64,000 nt of DNA from Fibrobacterota bacterium (GTDB lineage Bacteria > Fibrobacterota > Chitinivibrionia > Chitinivibrionales > Chitinispirillaceae): contig JAEZKC010000014.1 of NCBI GenBank assembly GCA_023436205.1, forward strand, positions 62,001-126,000. The letters are read 5' to 3'. A program made the translations under genes and the position numbers. Within the stretch, counting starts at the first letter, position 1. Each line of letters begins with the position of its first letter. Below are positions 1 to 8,575 of this stretch, piece by piece. The notes beneath the pieces are model-generated. The model saw only the letters and a list, made by a program, of their open reading frames with translations, ran no database searches and was not told where the DNA came from.

Positions 1-303
1 GAAAACAATGTCTCTGTACTGCTTTCCCATACCAAGATGGTTGCTGTAAAAGGCGCCGAAGAAAAGTTGTTCGCGAAATGAGATCAGCATTGCCTCTATT
101 GAGGTTGTTGCTTCCAGAAGGTAGCTTTTTTGGAACTCTTCATTCTTGTGATTAAGGAACCATCGTATATCCTGTTCAAAATAGTATTCCGACAGGAAAT
201 CAAACTGCTCAGAAAGTTTTAGATTTTCTTCACCTTTGCAGAAATGGAACAGACCAAATAGAAAAAAAGGTATCAGGTATACGGTTTTTGTATTTTTTTT
301 CAT
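1..303 (-). CDS. Exported protein of unknown function, C-terminus beyond window edge
   Basis: Reading the minus strand from the ATG at 303 gives 101 codons without a stop, running off the left edge. The N-terminus has a basic start (MKKNTKTVY), a hydrophobic stretch (LIPFFLFGLFHF) and a Cys, so a signal peptide or lipoprotein signal is likely. The mature part is rich in aromatic and charged residues (FLSEYYFEQDIRWF, EQLFFGAFYSNHLGMG). I do not recognise the family; an envelope or beta-barrel protein is only a guess. It lies upstream of nothing on its own strand except polB, which is transcribed toward it, with a 73-base gap. Confidence 0.6.
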   Translation of the reverse strand, partial: MKKNTKTVYLIPFFLFGLFHFCKGEENLKLSEQFDFLSEYYFEQDIRWFLNHKNEEFQKSYLLEATTSIEAMLISFREQLFFGAFYSNHLGMGKQYRDIVF

Positions 304-376
304 AATGCTGCCATGTAAAAAGAAATAAGATTAAAGAACAACGAAATATATTCTGCTTTCAGGCTCTTATGCAAGT

Positions 377-2701
377 TTATCCGAATAGATCCTGCTGGCC
401 AGAGATGATCCTGTCGAAACTGGTACCGGTCCATTCCAGAATCGTATCTGCTATGGGTTTTAACTGGCAGAAGAGGTAGTGGTCGTAATCAAGTGGTGAG
501 GAAATTTTTTCAACTGGTTGAGGTCCATCAACCGTGATCAGGTATTTTATTGTATGGCCGGGTGAGTCGAGGAGTTTTGCTGCCTGAACATGAGGGGGAA
601 CATTGGAGGTATACTCATCCAGTCCTTTGCGCAGTCGCTTCTTGTAGACGAGCTTCTCATCGAGCATCCCGCTTTGCAGCTTATCGGCTGTACTTGCTAC
701 AAAGTCTTCAAGACTAACATTTGAGAAAAACCTGATAAACAATTCATGTTGGAATTCCTTTGCAAGCTCAGTCCAGTCACTTCGGGCAGATTCCATCCCT
801 TTGAATAAAAGTTTAAGCGAGCCATCTTTATTGATTGTTGAGCCGCAGTAATGCTTTTTGCTCCCCTGATTGGGGCCACCGCCCCGTAAGGAGGGCATGA
901 AAAAATGACGGAAGTGGTTTTCATACTGAAGTTCCAGTGCTGAATCAGCTGCATAGTTTTTTTTCAAATGTTCACTAAGCCAATCGGTCACCTTTTGTGA
1001 AATGGAGAAACCGAAGGCATCTGCCTGATTTGAAAAATCTGGGCCAAGGTGTACAAAAAGAGAATCGGTATCTCCGTAAATCACCTTTTTTCCACTCACC
1101 TTCTCGATCTGTTCAATGGAAAGCTTCAGAATGTGCTGTCCGGTGAGTGTTATGGTGGAGGCGATTTCCTGAGAAAAAAATCTGCAACCGGTGGATCCCA
1201 GTACACCGTAAAAGCTGTTCATTAGAATTTTTATCGCCTGTGAAAGATAGGGGTTCTTATCCTTTTTGGCCCTGGCCCGTGCTTCCATCAGCTCTCTGAT
1301 GATCCCAGGCAGAATCGAATGCTTCCGTGAAAATGTTGTGCCCGTCGGATTGGTGATCCGATCTGGATCATTAACTCTGAAGCCAAGCGGATCGATAAGA
1401 AATGTCATGATCAGTGAAGGGTAGAGGCTTTTGAAGTCGAATACGAGCACATTGTGATAGAGCCCCGGTTGAGGTTCCAGAACGTAACCGCCGGGTAATG
1501 GCTGGTCCGGTCGCCTTATGTCAAGAACGTCGTTGGCCACGAAACCAGCCCGGTGCAGTTTAGGCAGATAGAGATAGTCGAATGTGGCCACACTTCCTCC
1601 GCTTCGTTCCAGAGTCTGTCCGGAACGTTTGGAACGCTCGATGGCATTCTGCAGCAGTCCGGTTTTTTCGAATACCTGCAGAGTCAGCTGTGTATCTGTC
1701 AAGTTGTACCGTGCCAGGGCCATTTTATCATTAGCAAACAAGTAGTCTATTTGAGCAATCTTTTCGCGGCCGGTTTGCTGAATTGTTTTATGTAGTCCGA
1801 GGATTTCAGATGCTACAAAGTCTAGAGAGTACTCTTCAAAGGAATGGTGGTAGGCTCTGAGCATCATTGGTACATCAATTATCACCCGTCCGGGAATTCG
1901 AGCGTTCCACAAGCCACTGTTCTGGCCTTGGACCATGCGGCTGCCTCTTTCCCGTCCCGGTTCAAACCCTAGACCCAACCTCTGACATCGCTCGGAAATA
2001 ACTTTAAGGTCAAAATCCACCACGTTCCATCCGATAATTATGTCGGGGTCTTCGTTTTTTAAAAACGTAAAGAAGTGCAGAAGAAGTTCTCTCTCATCTT
2101 TGCAAAATTGGATTTCATCGGTGCTGCTTTGGCTGCCTCTGATGAAAACTGCATTTACCCCGCCGTCAGTACAGGCAATGCTGTAAATTTCCCCTGTTGC
2201 CACACAGGTTTCAATGTCAAGTGAGACTACCTTTAGAGATGGTGAAACATCGGTACCTCTGACGTGGGGGTTTTTGAAGAAAAGAGTGTTTCCGGACTTC
2301 TGAACCGAACCTGTGATTCGTAACCCCCCAGTCACCATTCTTTCCATGAGAAATCTTTCCAGAGGGTGAATGTCAGATTCATAAATGGCGTAGTTCTGGG
2401 TACGAAGGGATCGTGCGCAGTTCTGAAGATCCCCGTTTGTACGAAAGTAAAGGCAATCCACCTGGTTTCCTGCAAAGGTTGAGAGATCCAGTGTTTTTCT
2501 CTCCTGGGCGCTGGCAGTTTGACCTTTTTCCACCGTTTTACTGCAGAAAAAGAGTGGTCTGAAGTTATCTACGCTGATTCTGACCGGCTCTCCTGAAGAG
2601 GATGAAGCCCATAAGGTGATCTCAAATCTGCCTGATATGTCGCGGCTCTGTGATGTCAGAAGAAATGCATCCAGGGAAATACTTTTTTTCGGTTCGTTCA
2701 T
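377..2701 (-). CDS. polB: DNA polymerase II (family B DNA polymerase)
   Basis: A 774-residue family B DNA polymerase, close to the 783 residues of E. coli Pol II, which acts in translesion synthesis and replication restart. The 3'-5' exonuclease motifs are intact: ExoI SLDIETC (D162, E164), ExoII GWNVVDFD (about 224-231) and ExoIII YNLTD (332-336). The polymerase motifs are intact too: motif A DFKSLYPS (from D422), motif B KILMNSFYG (about 491-499) and motif C YGDTDS (542-547), followed by a KKRLRKGLDEY palm/thumb motif near the C-terminus. All catalytic carboxylates are present, so a proofreading polymerase is expected. It is a single gene, with no SOS box recognised in the short upstream gap. 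Confidence 0.95.
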   Translation of the reverse strand: MNEPKKSISLDAFLLTSQSRDISGRFEITLWASSSSGEPVRISVDNFRPLFFCSKTVEKGQTASAQERKTLDLSTFAGNQVDCLYFRTNGDLQNCARSLRTQNYAIYESDIHPLERFLMERMVTGGLRITGSVQKSGNTLFFKNPHVRGTDVSPSLKVVSLDIETCVATGEIYSIACTDGGVNAVFIRGSQSSTDEIQFCKDERELLLHFFTFLKNEDPDIIIGWNVVDFDLKVISERCQRLGLGFEPGRERGSRMVQGQNSGLWNARIPGRVIIDVPMMLRAYHHSFEEYSLDFVASEILGLHKTIQQTGREKIAQIDYLFANDKMALARYNLTDTQLTLQVFEKTGLLQNAIERSKRSGQTLERSGGSVATFDYLYLPKLHRAGFVANDVLDIRRPDQPLPGGYVLEPQPGLYHNVLVFDFKSLYPSLIMTFLIDPLGFRVNDPDRITNPTGTTFSRKHSILPGIIRELMEARARAKKDKNPYLSQAIKILMNSFYGVLGSTGCRFFSQEIASTITLTGQHILKLSIEQIEKVSGKKVIYGDTDSLFVHLGPDFSNQADAFGFSISQKVTDWLSEHLKKNYAADSALELQYENHFRHFFMPSLRGGGPNQGSKKHYCGSTINKDGSLKLLFKGMESARSDWTELAKEFQHELFIRFFSNVSLEDFVASTADKLQSGMLDEKLVYKKRLRKGLDEYTSNVPPHVQAAKLLDSPGHTIKYLITVDGPQPVEKISSPLDYDHYLFCQLKPIADTILEWTGTSFDRIISGQQDLFG

Positions 2702-2798
2702 TGCTACTCTGATTAATCCATGCCGGAGAAAACTGTATGATTATAGATTAAAAATACATTTTTCCACAGTTTTGCTCTGCTAAGTTAAAAAAGTGGAT

Positions 2799-2827
2799 TT
2801 GTCGATTCGGCTTTAATCATTTTATAT
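2799..2827 (+). promoter_or_regulatory. Candidate sigma70-type promoter for the coiled-coil/M23 pair
   Basis: TTGTCG (2799-2804) and TTATAT (2822-2827) are separated by 17 bases in the AT-rich gap upstream of the gene starting at 2877. This is a pattern match only. Confidence 0.3.
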
Positions 2828-2876
2828 ATACAACATTTACTCAGTAATCACTTCCAGATTTGAAGGGGGTTATGAG

Positions 2877-3230
2877 ATGGACAACAGTATGTGGGAAAAA
2901 ATCAAAAAGGGTTTAAAGGACGGGGCGACCATGTCCATGGAGAAGATCGAGGAGTATACCAAGATCGGAAAACTGAAGGTTGAGGAAATGGCCGCCAAGC
3001 GTAAAATTGAGCGCAACTTCGCCGATATCGGTGAAAGATTGTACGATCTGGTCCAGGAGGGTAAAAATTCCGGGCTGGCCGATGATCTCGCTATCAAGAA
3101 AGCTGTTGAGAACATCAATTCGCTCAAGACCGAAATCGAAGAGATTCAGCAGAAGATTAAAGATATTTCCGAAGCAGCCAAAAAAAACAGGCCTTCTGAA
3201 GAAGAAGAGAACGAGATAAGCGGTATCTAA
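2877..3230 (+). CDS. Small coiled-coil protein of unknown function
   Basis: 117 residues, almost entirely charged and helical, with no signal peptide or membrane segment. Residues about 15-45 and 75-105 look like coiled coil (for example KTEIEEIQQKIKDI), and the C-terminus is acidic (SEEEENE). A GGGGG-containing ribosome site precedes the ATG. It ends 7 bases before the M23 endopeptidase gene, so the two are very likely cotranscribed and it may work with the peptidase as a cytoplasmic partner, but nothing in the sequence proves that. Not recognised as a named family. Confidence 0.75.
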   Translation: MDNSMWEKIKKGLKDGATMSMEKIEEYTKIGKLKVEEMAAKRKIERNFADIGERLYDLVQEGKNSGLADDLAIKKAVENINSLKTEIEEIQQKIKDISEAAKKNRPSEEEENEISGI

Positions 3231-3237
3231 AGAGGAA

Positions 3238-4131
3238 ATGAAAAGAAGGACAATTCTCATAGTACCACCACGTGGAACTCGTGTCAAAGCGTTCCAGATC
3301 CGTCTTTACGTGGTGGTGCTTCTTTTTTCTGTCGTGGCTATAGGGTTGACTGGCTATCTTATCCCTTTCAACAGTTTAGATCTCAATGTGCAGGAGCAGA
3401 ATCAGAAGAAAAACTTGGCTGAGCAAAATAAACGGCTTCTTCAAAATATTATTTCCACACTTCATATTTTAAACAGTCTTAAAGAGCAGGTAAGCCGGCT
3501 TGAAGATAAGAGCGTGCAGGTCAGAGAGTTGGCTGGCATTCCGGAGACCAGGTTAAAATCCAAACAGAAAAAAAGTATAGATCCCGCTCAGATGAGTCCT
3601 GCTGCACTTCTTCTTTATGTAACAGAGCGGGAAAAGTACATTTCCAGTTTTGCCGCAGCAGTAGACAGCCAGAAAAATCTTTTCACAAGAGTGCCTCTTT
3701 GCATGCCCGTCCCCTCAAATGCCACGATTATGTCTAAACCGTTCGGGCCTTCAAAGGATCCTTTCACCGGCAAACAGAAGATGCATCTGGGGGTTGATTT
3801 TGCAGGAGGGCTTGGGACACCTGTTGTGGCCACTGCTTCCGGGGTAGTTTCTTTGGTTGAAAACGATCCTATTTGGGGCAGAAGAGTGGTTATCAAACAT
3901 GCAAACAATCTGAAAACAATTTATGCCCATCTGGGAACAGTTCGCACTATTCAGGGGCGAAGCATAAACAAGGGAGAAATTATCGGCACAATTGGATTAT
4001 CCGGACTTACCACCGGTCCGCATGTGCATTATGAACTCGTAATCGGGGAGAAGCCGGTAAATCCTGAAGAGTACTTTTTTCCTACAGAATATCTTTCTCT
4101 TAATCTGACAGAATCATCTCAAAAAAATTAA
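3238..4131 (+). CDS. Membrane-anchored M23 (LytM-type) murein endopeptidase
   Basis: 297 residues. A basic start is followed by one membrane helix (about 21-43), then a coiled-coil stretch (about 50-100) and a C-terminal M23 domain (about 165-275). Zinc ligands are visible: H183 and D187 in HLGVD, and H264 in PHVHYE, with H231 in YAHLG as the expected catalytic residue. The layout (helix, coiled coil, LytM) matches peptidoglycan hydrolases or their EnvC/NlpD-type regulators. Because all metal ligands are present, an active enzyme cleaving peptide cross-links in the periplasm is more likely than a degenerate regulator. Its last 18 bases overlap the convergent kinase gene. Confidence 0.9.
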   Translation: MKRRTILIVPPRGTRVKAFQIRLYVVVLLFSVVAIGLTGYLIPFNSLDLNVQEQNQKKNLAEQNKRLLQNIISTLHILNSLKEQVSRLEDKSVQVRELAGIPETRLKSKQKKSIDPAQMSPAALLLYVTEREKYISSFAAAVDSQKNLFTRVPLCMPVPSNATIMSKPFGPSKDPFTGKQKMHLGVDFAGGLGTPVVATASGVVSLVENDPIWGRRVVIKHANNLKTIYAHLGTVRTIQGRSINKGEIIGTIGLSGLTTGPHVHYELVIGEKPVNPEEYFFPTEYLSLNLTESSQKN

Positions 4132-5244
4132 AGCCACTGTTCCCGCTATGGTAATGCCAGCCGCTGCTGCCGCAACGATCCATGGCCACATCTTTCTTTG
4201 TGGCGCTGAATTGTTGGCTTGCGTAGTCGGCTTGGGAACATAAGTCGGGAATGAGGTGGGGTTCTGCATGAAACGGGTGAGTATGTCCTGGGGAGCCAGG
4301 TCCGATACCTCACGAAGCACTGCATAAATGTCGTAACCGAACTCCAATGCGCTGTTATATCGGTCCTGAGGGCTGAGAGCCATGGACTTCTCAACCACTT
4401 GCACCAGTTTTTCTGGGAGTGGGAGGTTATGGCTGTTAAGAGGTCGATACTGACCGGCAGTTTTCTTCTGTACCAGTTCTGAGAGCGTTTTCTGAGGAAA
4501 TGCGCGACTTCCCGTTATCATTTCATAGAGGACGGTGCCTAATGAGAATATGTCGCTCCTGTGGTCCAGCGCCTGTCCGTTGAGTTGTTCGGGACTGAGG
4601 TAAACCAGAGTTCCCATAATCTTGGAACCAACAGTGTGAAGGCTGACTTCGCTGGGGCGGGCAATACCGAAATCCATCAACTTGACTATACCATCTTTGG
4701 AAAGAACAATATTGTCCGGCTTTATATCCCGGTGAATCAACCCGCGGTAAACTTTGCCGTAAAGTGTGTAGTCTTTGACATGGGAATAATGCAGGGCCTG
4801 ACAGACGAAATAAGTGGTCGCCAGTGCAACAGCCAATGGCGCTTTTCCCTGTTGGGCAAGGACGTGTTTAACTGATGATCCATCCACAAATTCCAGCTCA
4901 AGAAAGGGTATCTGTTGATCCATATAACCGATATTATGTATCTCTACAATGTTGGGATGATGTATATCGGCCAGGATTTTGGCTTCCGTGAAGAACCGTT
5001 CTCTGGCATCCTTGTTGTTGCCCTGTTTGAGTATCTTTATGGCTCTGATCACTTCCAGTTCTTCATGCCACACCTTGTAAACATTTGCACTTCCGCCTTC
5101 TCCCACCAGTGTCTGAATGATATTGGGGCCGATTTTGTCCCCGGGTACCGGCATCGTGAACTGCTGTTCATAGGGGTTTCCAACCTTGGCATTGGCTGGC
5201 ATCTGGATGCGATTGGTTTGAGAAGGATTGGTAAAGCTATCCAT
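4114..5244 (-). CDS. Tail-anchored Hanks-type serine/threonine protein kinase
   Basis: 376 residues. The kinase domain spans about 38-310: glycine loop GEGGSANVYK (48-57), ATP-binding K70, catalytic loop HRDIKPDN (171-178), DFG (191-193) and an activation segment ending in GTLVYLSPEQ. All catalytic residues are present. A linker rich in P and T is followed by one C-terminal membrane helix (about 350-375) that ends with the protein, so there is no periplasmic sensor domain such as PASTA. The kinase therefore faces the cytoplasm and must be controlled from inside or through partners. It is convergent with, and overlaps, the M23 endopeptidase gene; no phosphatase is nearby. Confidence 0.93.
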   Translation of the reverse strand: MDSFTNPSQTNRIQMPANAKVGNPYEQQFTMPVPGDKIGPNIIQTLVGEGGSANVYKVWHEELEVIRAIKILKQGNNKDARERFFTEAKILADIHHPNIVEIHNIGYMDQQIPFLELEFVDGSSVKHVLAQQGKAPLAVALATTYFVCQALHYSHVKDYTLYGKVYRGLIHRDIKPDNIVLSKDGIVKLMDFGIARPSEVSLHTVGSKIMGTLVYLSPEQLNGQALDHRSDIFSLGTVLYEMITGSRAFPQKTLSELVQKKTAGQYRPLNSHNLPLPEKLVQVVEKSMALSPQDRYNSALEFGYDIYAVLREVSDLAPQDILTRFMQNPTSFPTYVPKPTTQANNSAPQRKMWPWIVAAAAAGITIAGTVALIFLR

Positions 5245-5348
5245 GTTTTACCTTTTGATTGAAGGAATCAGCTATTTTTTAATATAATTTCTGATGATAA
5301 CATCAGGGCAGTAGCAATAATAGTAAAAAATTCTTAATAACCGGTTCT

Positions 5349-6362
5349 GTGTACATGAAAATACTTCTGATTCGTTTTTCCTCCATGGGGGATGTGATTC
5401 TGACCTCCCCTGTGCTCACTTATCTTAAAACTGCTCATCCGGAATCATCAATAACCTTTATTACTGATTGCGCTTATGTTTCTCTTTTCTCTCTAGATCC
5501 CAGAGTAAACCGGGTGATCGGGTTGAAAAAAGGCGATCCCTGTCCACTCAGGGAACCCTTCGATAAAGTTATAGATCTTCAGAACAGCAAACGAAGCAGT
5601 AGACTTCTTAGTGACTGGGGTTTAAAGGCAGACGGGGTTTTTCGCAAATACCATCTTGCGCGAACTCTTTTACTTCTGTTTAGAATTAATACTTACCCCG
5701 AAGGGCTGAATGTACCTCAGAGATATTTGCTCGCTGCAGGTTCGGATGGCAGAGAAATTCCTCAGTTGAAAATGTATTTACAAGATTTTCCGCCTCAAAA
5801 GGTTTTAAATTGGCTTAAGGAGGAGGATTACAGACCAGTTTTAGCACTGTTTCCTTTCAGCGCATGGAAAAACAAGCAGTGGCCCGGAGAATATTTCGCT
5901 CAAACTGGACGCTACTTCGTTTCAAAAGGGTGGAAGATCCTCGTTATGGGTGGAAAAGAGGATGTGGAGGATTCCAGGAAAATCTGCAGTGAGATAGGGG
6001 GGCAGAGCCTTTCCGTTGCCGGCGAGCTCTCGCTTGCCCAGTGTGGAAGCTTGCTTACCCGCTGCTCTTTAGCCCTGGGCAATGATAGCGGACTCTCTCA
6101 TCTTGCGAGAGCCTGTGGGGTCAGGACTGGTATCATTTATGGACCGACCACTCGCCATTTCGGATTTTTCCCATTTGGGGAGCCGCCATACCGAGTCTTT
6201 GAACGTAAAATGCTCTGTCGTCCTTGTCATCCACATGGCGGGCACTTTTGCCCTCTGGGCCACTGGAACTGTATGAAAAAGCTGATTCCGCAAGAAGTGA
6301 TTGCCGGTCTGGAGGATTTGAGATGCAAGCCGATCTGCAAAACTGAGAATGCAAATGTCTGA
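5349..6362 (+). CDS. Glycosyltransferase family 9 (heptosyltransferase-type)
   Basis: 337 residues from a GTG at 5349, or 335 from the ATG at 5355, which begins the classic MKILLIRFSSMGDV start of the family and is probably the true start. GT9 enzymes transfer heptose from ADP-heptose to the LPS inner core. The C-terminal nucleotide-sugar domain shows the usual GNDSGLSHLA and the following IYGPT stretch. A cluster of Cys and His (about 295-315, CRPCHPHGGHFCPLGHWNC) is typical for some WaaF-like members. Acceptor and donor cannot be read from sequence. It stands alone in its orientation, 85 bases before the next gene. Confidence 0.87.
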   Translation: MYMKILLIRFSSMGDVILTSPVLTYLKTAHPESSITFITDCAYVSLFSLDPRVNRVIGLKKGDPCPLREPFDKVIDLQNSKRSSRLLSDWGLKADGVFRKYHLARTLLLLFRINTYPEGLNVPQRYLLAAGSDGREIPQLKMYLQDFPPQKVLNWLKEEDYRPVLALFPFSAWKNKQWPGEYFAQTGRYFVSKGWKILVMGGKEDVEDSRKICSEIGGQSLSVAGELSLAQCGSLLTRCSLALGNDSGLSHLARACGVRTGIIYGPTTRHFGFFPFGEPPYRVFERKMLCRPCHPHGGHFCPLGHWNCMKKLIPQEVIAGLEDLRCKPICKTENANV

Positions 6363-6446
6363 AAGGTGGCCTGTGCAGTGTCAGGTGTATTGACACTTTA
6401 ACCTTCCAGTGACCATTTTTATTATTTCCTTTGAGGACAGAGATTT

Positions 6447-6749
6447 ATGATGTTCAAGAGAACGGCATTGTTTATACTATTGATCTCTTTTCTGGCATTG
6501 GCAGTATCGCCGGAAAAAGATGAGCCTTATATTCAGTTTATTGCCGGTATTATGATGATAAAATCCAATCCAAGGCTCACTAATGTGGAGATTGCGACCA
6601 GATTCAGTGAACTGGAGGCAATTTGCGGTATTAATGGGAAGCAGGCGATCGAGTTTATCCGTAAGTTCAGGGACAACCCTCAGGATTGGAAAAAGATAAG
6701 TGAAAAGGTTCAGAAGGTGATCGTTGAAAATACAAGTGGAAAGGAGTAG
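6447..6749 (+). CDS. Small secreted protein of unknown function
   Basis: 100 residues with a clear signal peptide (MMFKRTALFILLISFLALAV) and a short helical, mostly polar mature part containing one Cys. The gene ends just ahead of the thioredoxin gene, which begins 3 bases later, so the two are probably one transcript. The co-expression with a thioredoxin is suggestive only. No family is recognised. Confidence 0.7.
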   Translation: MMFKRTALFILLISFLALAVSPEKDEPYIQFIAGIMMIKSNPRLTNVEIATRFSELEAICGINGKQAIEFIRKFRDNPQDWKKISEKVQKVIVENTSGKE

Positions 6750-6752
6750 GTT

Positions 6753-7082
6753 GTGAGCGGATCCTTGAAAATTTTTACAGACCAGAATTTTTCCGAAGAA
6801 GTGCTTTCCAATTCCATGCCCGTGGTGGTTGATTTCTGGGCAGAATGGTGCGGGCCTTGTAAAATGCTCACGCCCATAATTGAAGATATTGCTTCGGAAT
6901 ATGAGGGGAAAATTGTCATCGGGAAACTGGATGTGGATTCAAATCCTCAGACTGCCGCAAAATACGGCATTAACAGCATTCCATCCCTTCTTTTCTTTAA
7001 AAACGGCAACATAGTGGATCAGCATACCGGACTTCTGGCCAAGGCTCCGCTTAAAGCCAAAATCGATCGCGCTTTCCAGTAA
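6753..7082 (+). CDS. trxA: Thioredoxin
   Basis: 109 residues, the normal size for a cytoplasmic thioredoxin. The redox site WCGPC is at 32-36 and the conserved cis-proline region (NSIPSLLFF) is present. There is no signal peptide. The GTG start at 6753 is supported by AAGGAG at 6741-6746. It sits between a small secreted protein and a B12-type radical SAM gene 11 bases downstream, so it could supply electrons or redox control to that enzyme, but a housekeeping disulfide reductase is equally possible. Confidence 0.93.
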   Translation: MSGSLKIFTDQNFSEEVLSNSMPVVVDFWAEWCGPCKMLTPIIEDIASEYEGKIVIGKLDVDSNPQTAAKYGINSIPSLLFFKNGNIVDQHTGLLAKAPLKAKIDRAFQ

Positions 7083-7093
7083 GAGAACAGTGA

Positions 7094-8575
7094 ATGAAAA
7101 TACTCTCCCTCAATCCTCCCTTTCTGCCGAAATACTCCCGTGAGTCACGGTCTCCCGCTGTAACAAAGAGCGGAACTCTTTATTACCCGATGTGGCTTGC
7201 TTATGCAACCGGCTATCTTGAGAAAGCCGGGTATGATCTGAAGCTGGTCGATGCTCCGGCGGCTGATCTTTCGTTAGATCAGGTGCTTGAAATGGCTAAA
7301 GAGTTCAAGCCCGGACTTGCCGTGTTGGATACTTCCACTCCGTCAATTTATAATGACGTCGAAGTTGCCAAAGCCCTCAAGTCTGCGTTGCCTGACCTCT
7401 TTGTAGTATTGGTCGGGGTGCATGTTTCCGCATTGCCTCTGGAGACGCTGGAGCTTTCCCCGGAGATCGATGCGGTGGCTTTCGGTGAATATGATGAAAC
7501 GCTGGTGGAGCTTGCCGGGCACATTGCCGAAGGCCGGCGTGACGATGAAACGCTGCAGAAAGTAAAGGGAATTGCTTTCCGGAAGAGTGACGGGGCCGTT
7601 TGCCGTAATGAAACTCGACCCTTTATGGAAAATTTGGATGACATACCTTTCGTTTCCAATGTTTACAAAAAGCATTTGGATGTGGATCCCTATTTTTACG
7701 GCCACAGCCGTCATCCATTGATTGTGCTTGTTACCGGAAGAGGTTGTCCGTTTCACTGCACCTATTGTGTCGTGCCGCAGACGCTTCAAGGGCATAAGTA
7801 CCGTAAGCGTTCGATCGAATCAATTGTCCAGGAGTTTATTTATATTAGGGATAATTTCCCGGGCATTAAGGAGATCATGATAGAGGATGATACCTTGACG
7901 GCTGATCGTAAAAGGTGCAGGGAGTTGTCAGAGGCTTTGATCGCCACCGGTGCAAACAAAATTCCCTGGTCGGCCAACAGCCGCGCCGAGGTGGATCTGG
8001 AAACCATGCGCCTGATGCGAAAAGCGGGCTGCCGTTTGTTTTGCGTGGGGTTTGAAAGCGGCGATCAGACAATCCTGGACAATATTAAGAAATCCATGAC
8101 CTTGGAAAAAATCGCGGAATTCATGAGGAATGCCCGAAAGGCGGGTATTCTTGTCCACGGATGTTTCATGGTGGGCAACCGTGGTGAATCGAGAGATACA
8201 CTGGAAAAGACACTTCGATTCGCAAAAGAGCTCAATCCGGACACTGCTCAGTTTTATCCCATAATGGTGTACCCGGGAACAAGCGATTATGCATACTTCC
8301 AGGAGAAAGGGTGGATCATTTCCAATGACTTTCGAAAATGGTTAACTGATGAAGGCCTGCATTCTTCTGTTGTGTCAAATCCGGATCTTACCTATGAGGA
8401 GCTGGTGAAGTTTTGTGATCGGGCTCGTCGGGAGTTTTACCTCAGACCCAGTTATATGCTTTCAAAGGCACAGCAGATGGTGACACATCCATCTGAGGCA
8501 AAACGTATTGTCAAGGCGGCTGTTACGTTTGTCAAATATCTCGTTCAGCCTTCTCTTAAAGCTCCGGAGAAATGA
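7094..8575 (+). CDS. B12-binding-domain radical SAM enzyme
   Basis: 493 residues. The N-terminal third resembles a cobalamin-binding domain, and the radical SAM core follows with the cluster motif CPFHCTYC (about 218-225). Family members (class B methylases, BchE and hopanoid HpnJ-like enzymes) methylate or rearrange unactivated carbons using SAM and cobalamin. Substrate cannot be read here. It ends with TGA directly followed by the ATG of a GT2 glycosyltransferase, and a thioredoxin lies just upstream. That neighbourhood makes a glycolipid or modified polysaccharide product plausible, as inference only. Confidence 0.88.
   Translation: MKILSLNPPFLPKYSRESRSPAVTKSGTLYYPMWLAYATGYLEKAGYDLKLVDAPAADLSLDQVLEMAKEFKPGLAVLDTSTPSIYNDVEVAKALKSALPDLFVVLVGVHVSALPLETLELSPEIDAVAFGEYDETLVELAGHIAEGRRDDETLQKVKGIAFRKSDGAVCRNETRPFMENLDDIPFVSNVYKKHLDVDPYFYGHSRHPLIVLVTGRGCPFHCTYCVVPQTLQGHKYRKRSIESIVQEFIYIRDNFPGIKEIMIEDDTLTADRKRCRELSEALIATGANKIPWSANSRAEVDLETMRLMRKAGCRLFCVGFESGDQTILDNIKKSMTLEKIAEFMRNARKAGILVHGCFMVGNRGESRDTLEKTLRFAKELNPDTAQFYPIMVYPGTSDYAYFQEKGWIISNDFRKWLTDEGLHSSVVSNPDLTYEELVKFCDRARREFYLRPSYMLSKAQQMVTHPSEAKRIVKAAVTFVKYLVQPSLKAPEK

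Noticed and set aside
3615..3908. Minus-strand frame of 97 codons inside the M23 gene
   Set aside because: It is antisense to a gene with intact catalytic motifs and shows no family pattern of its own.
7343..7795. Minus-strand frame of 150 codons inside the radical SAM gene
   Set aside because: It is opposite a clear radical SAM enzyme and lacks a ribosome site or recognisable domain.
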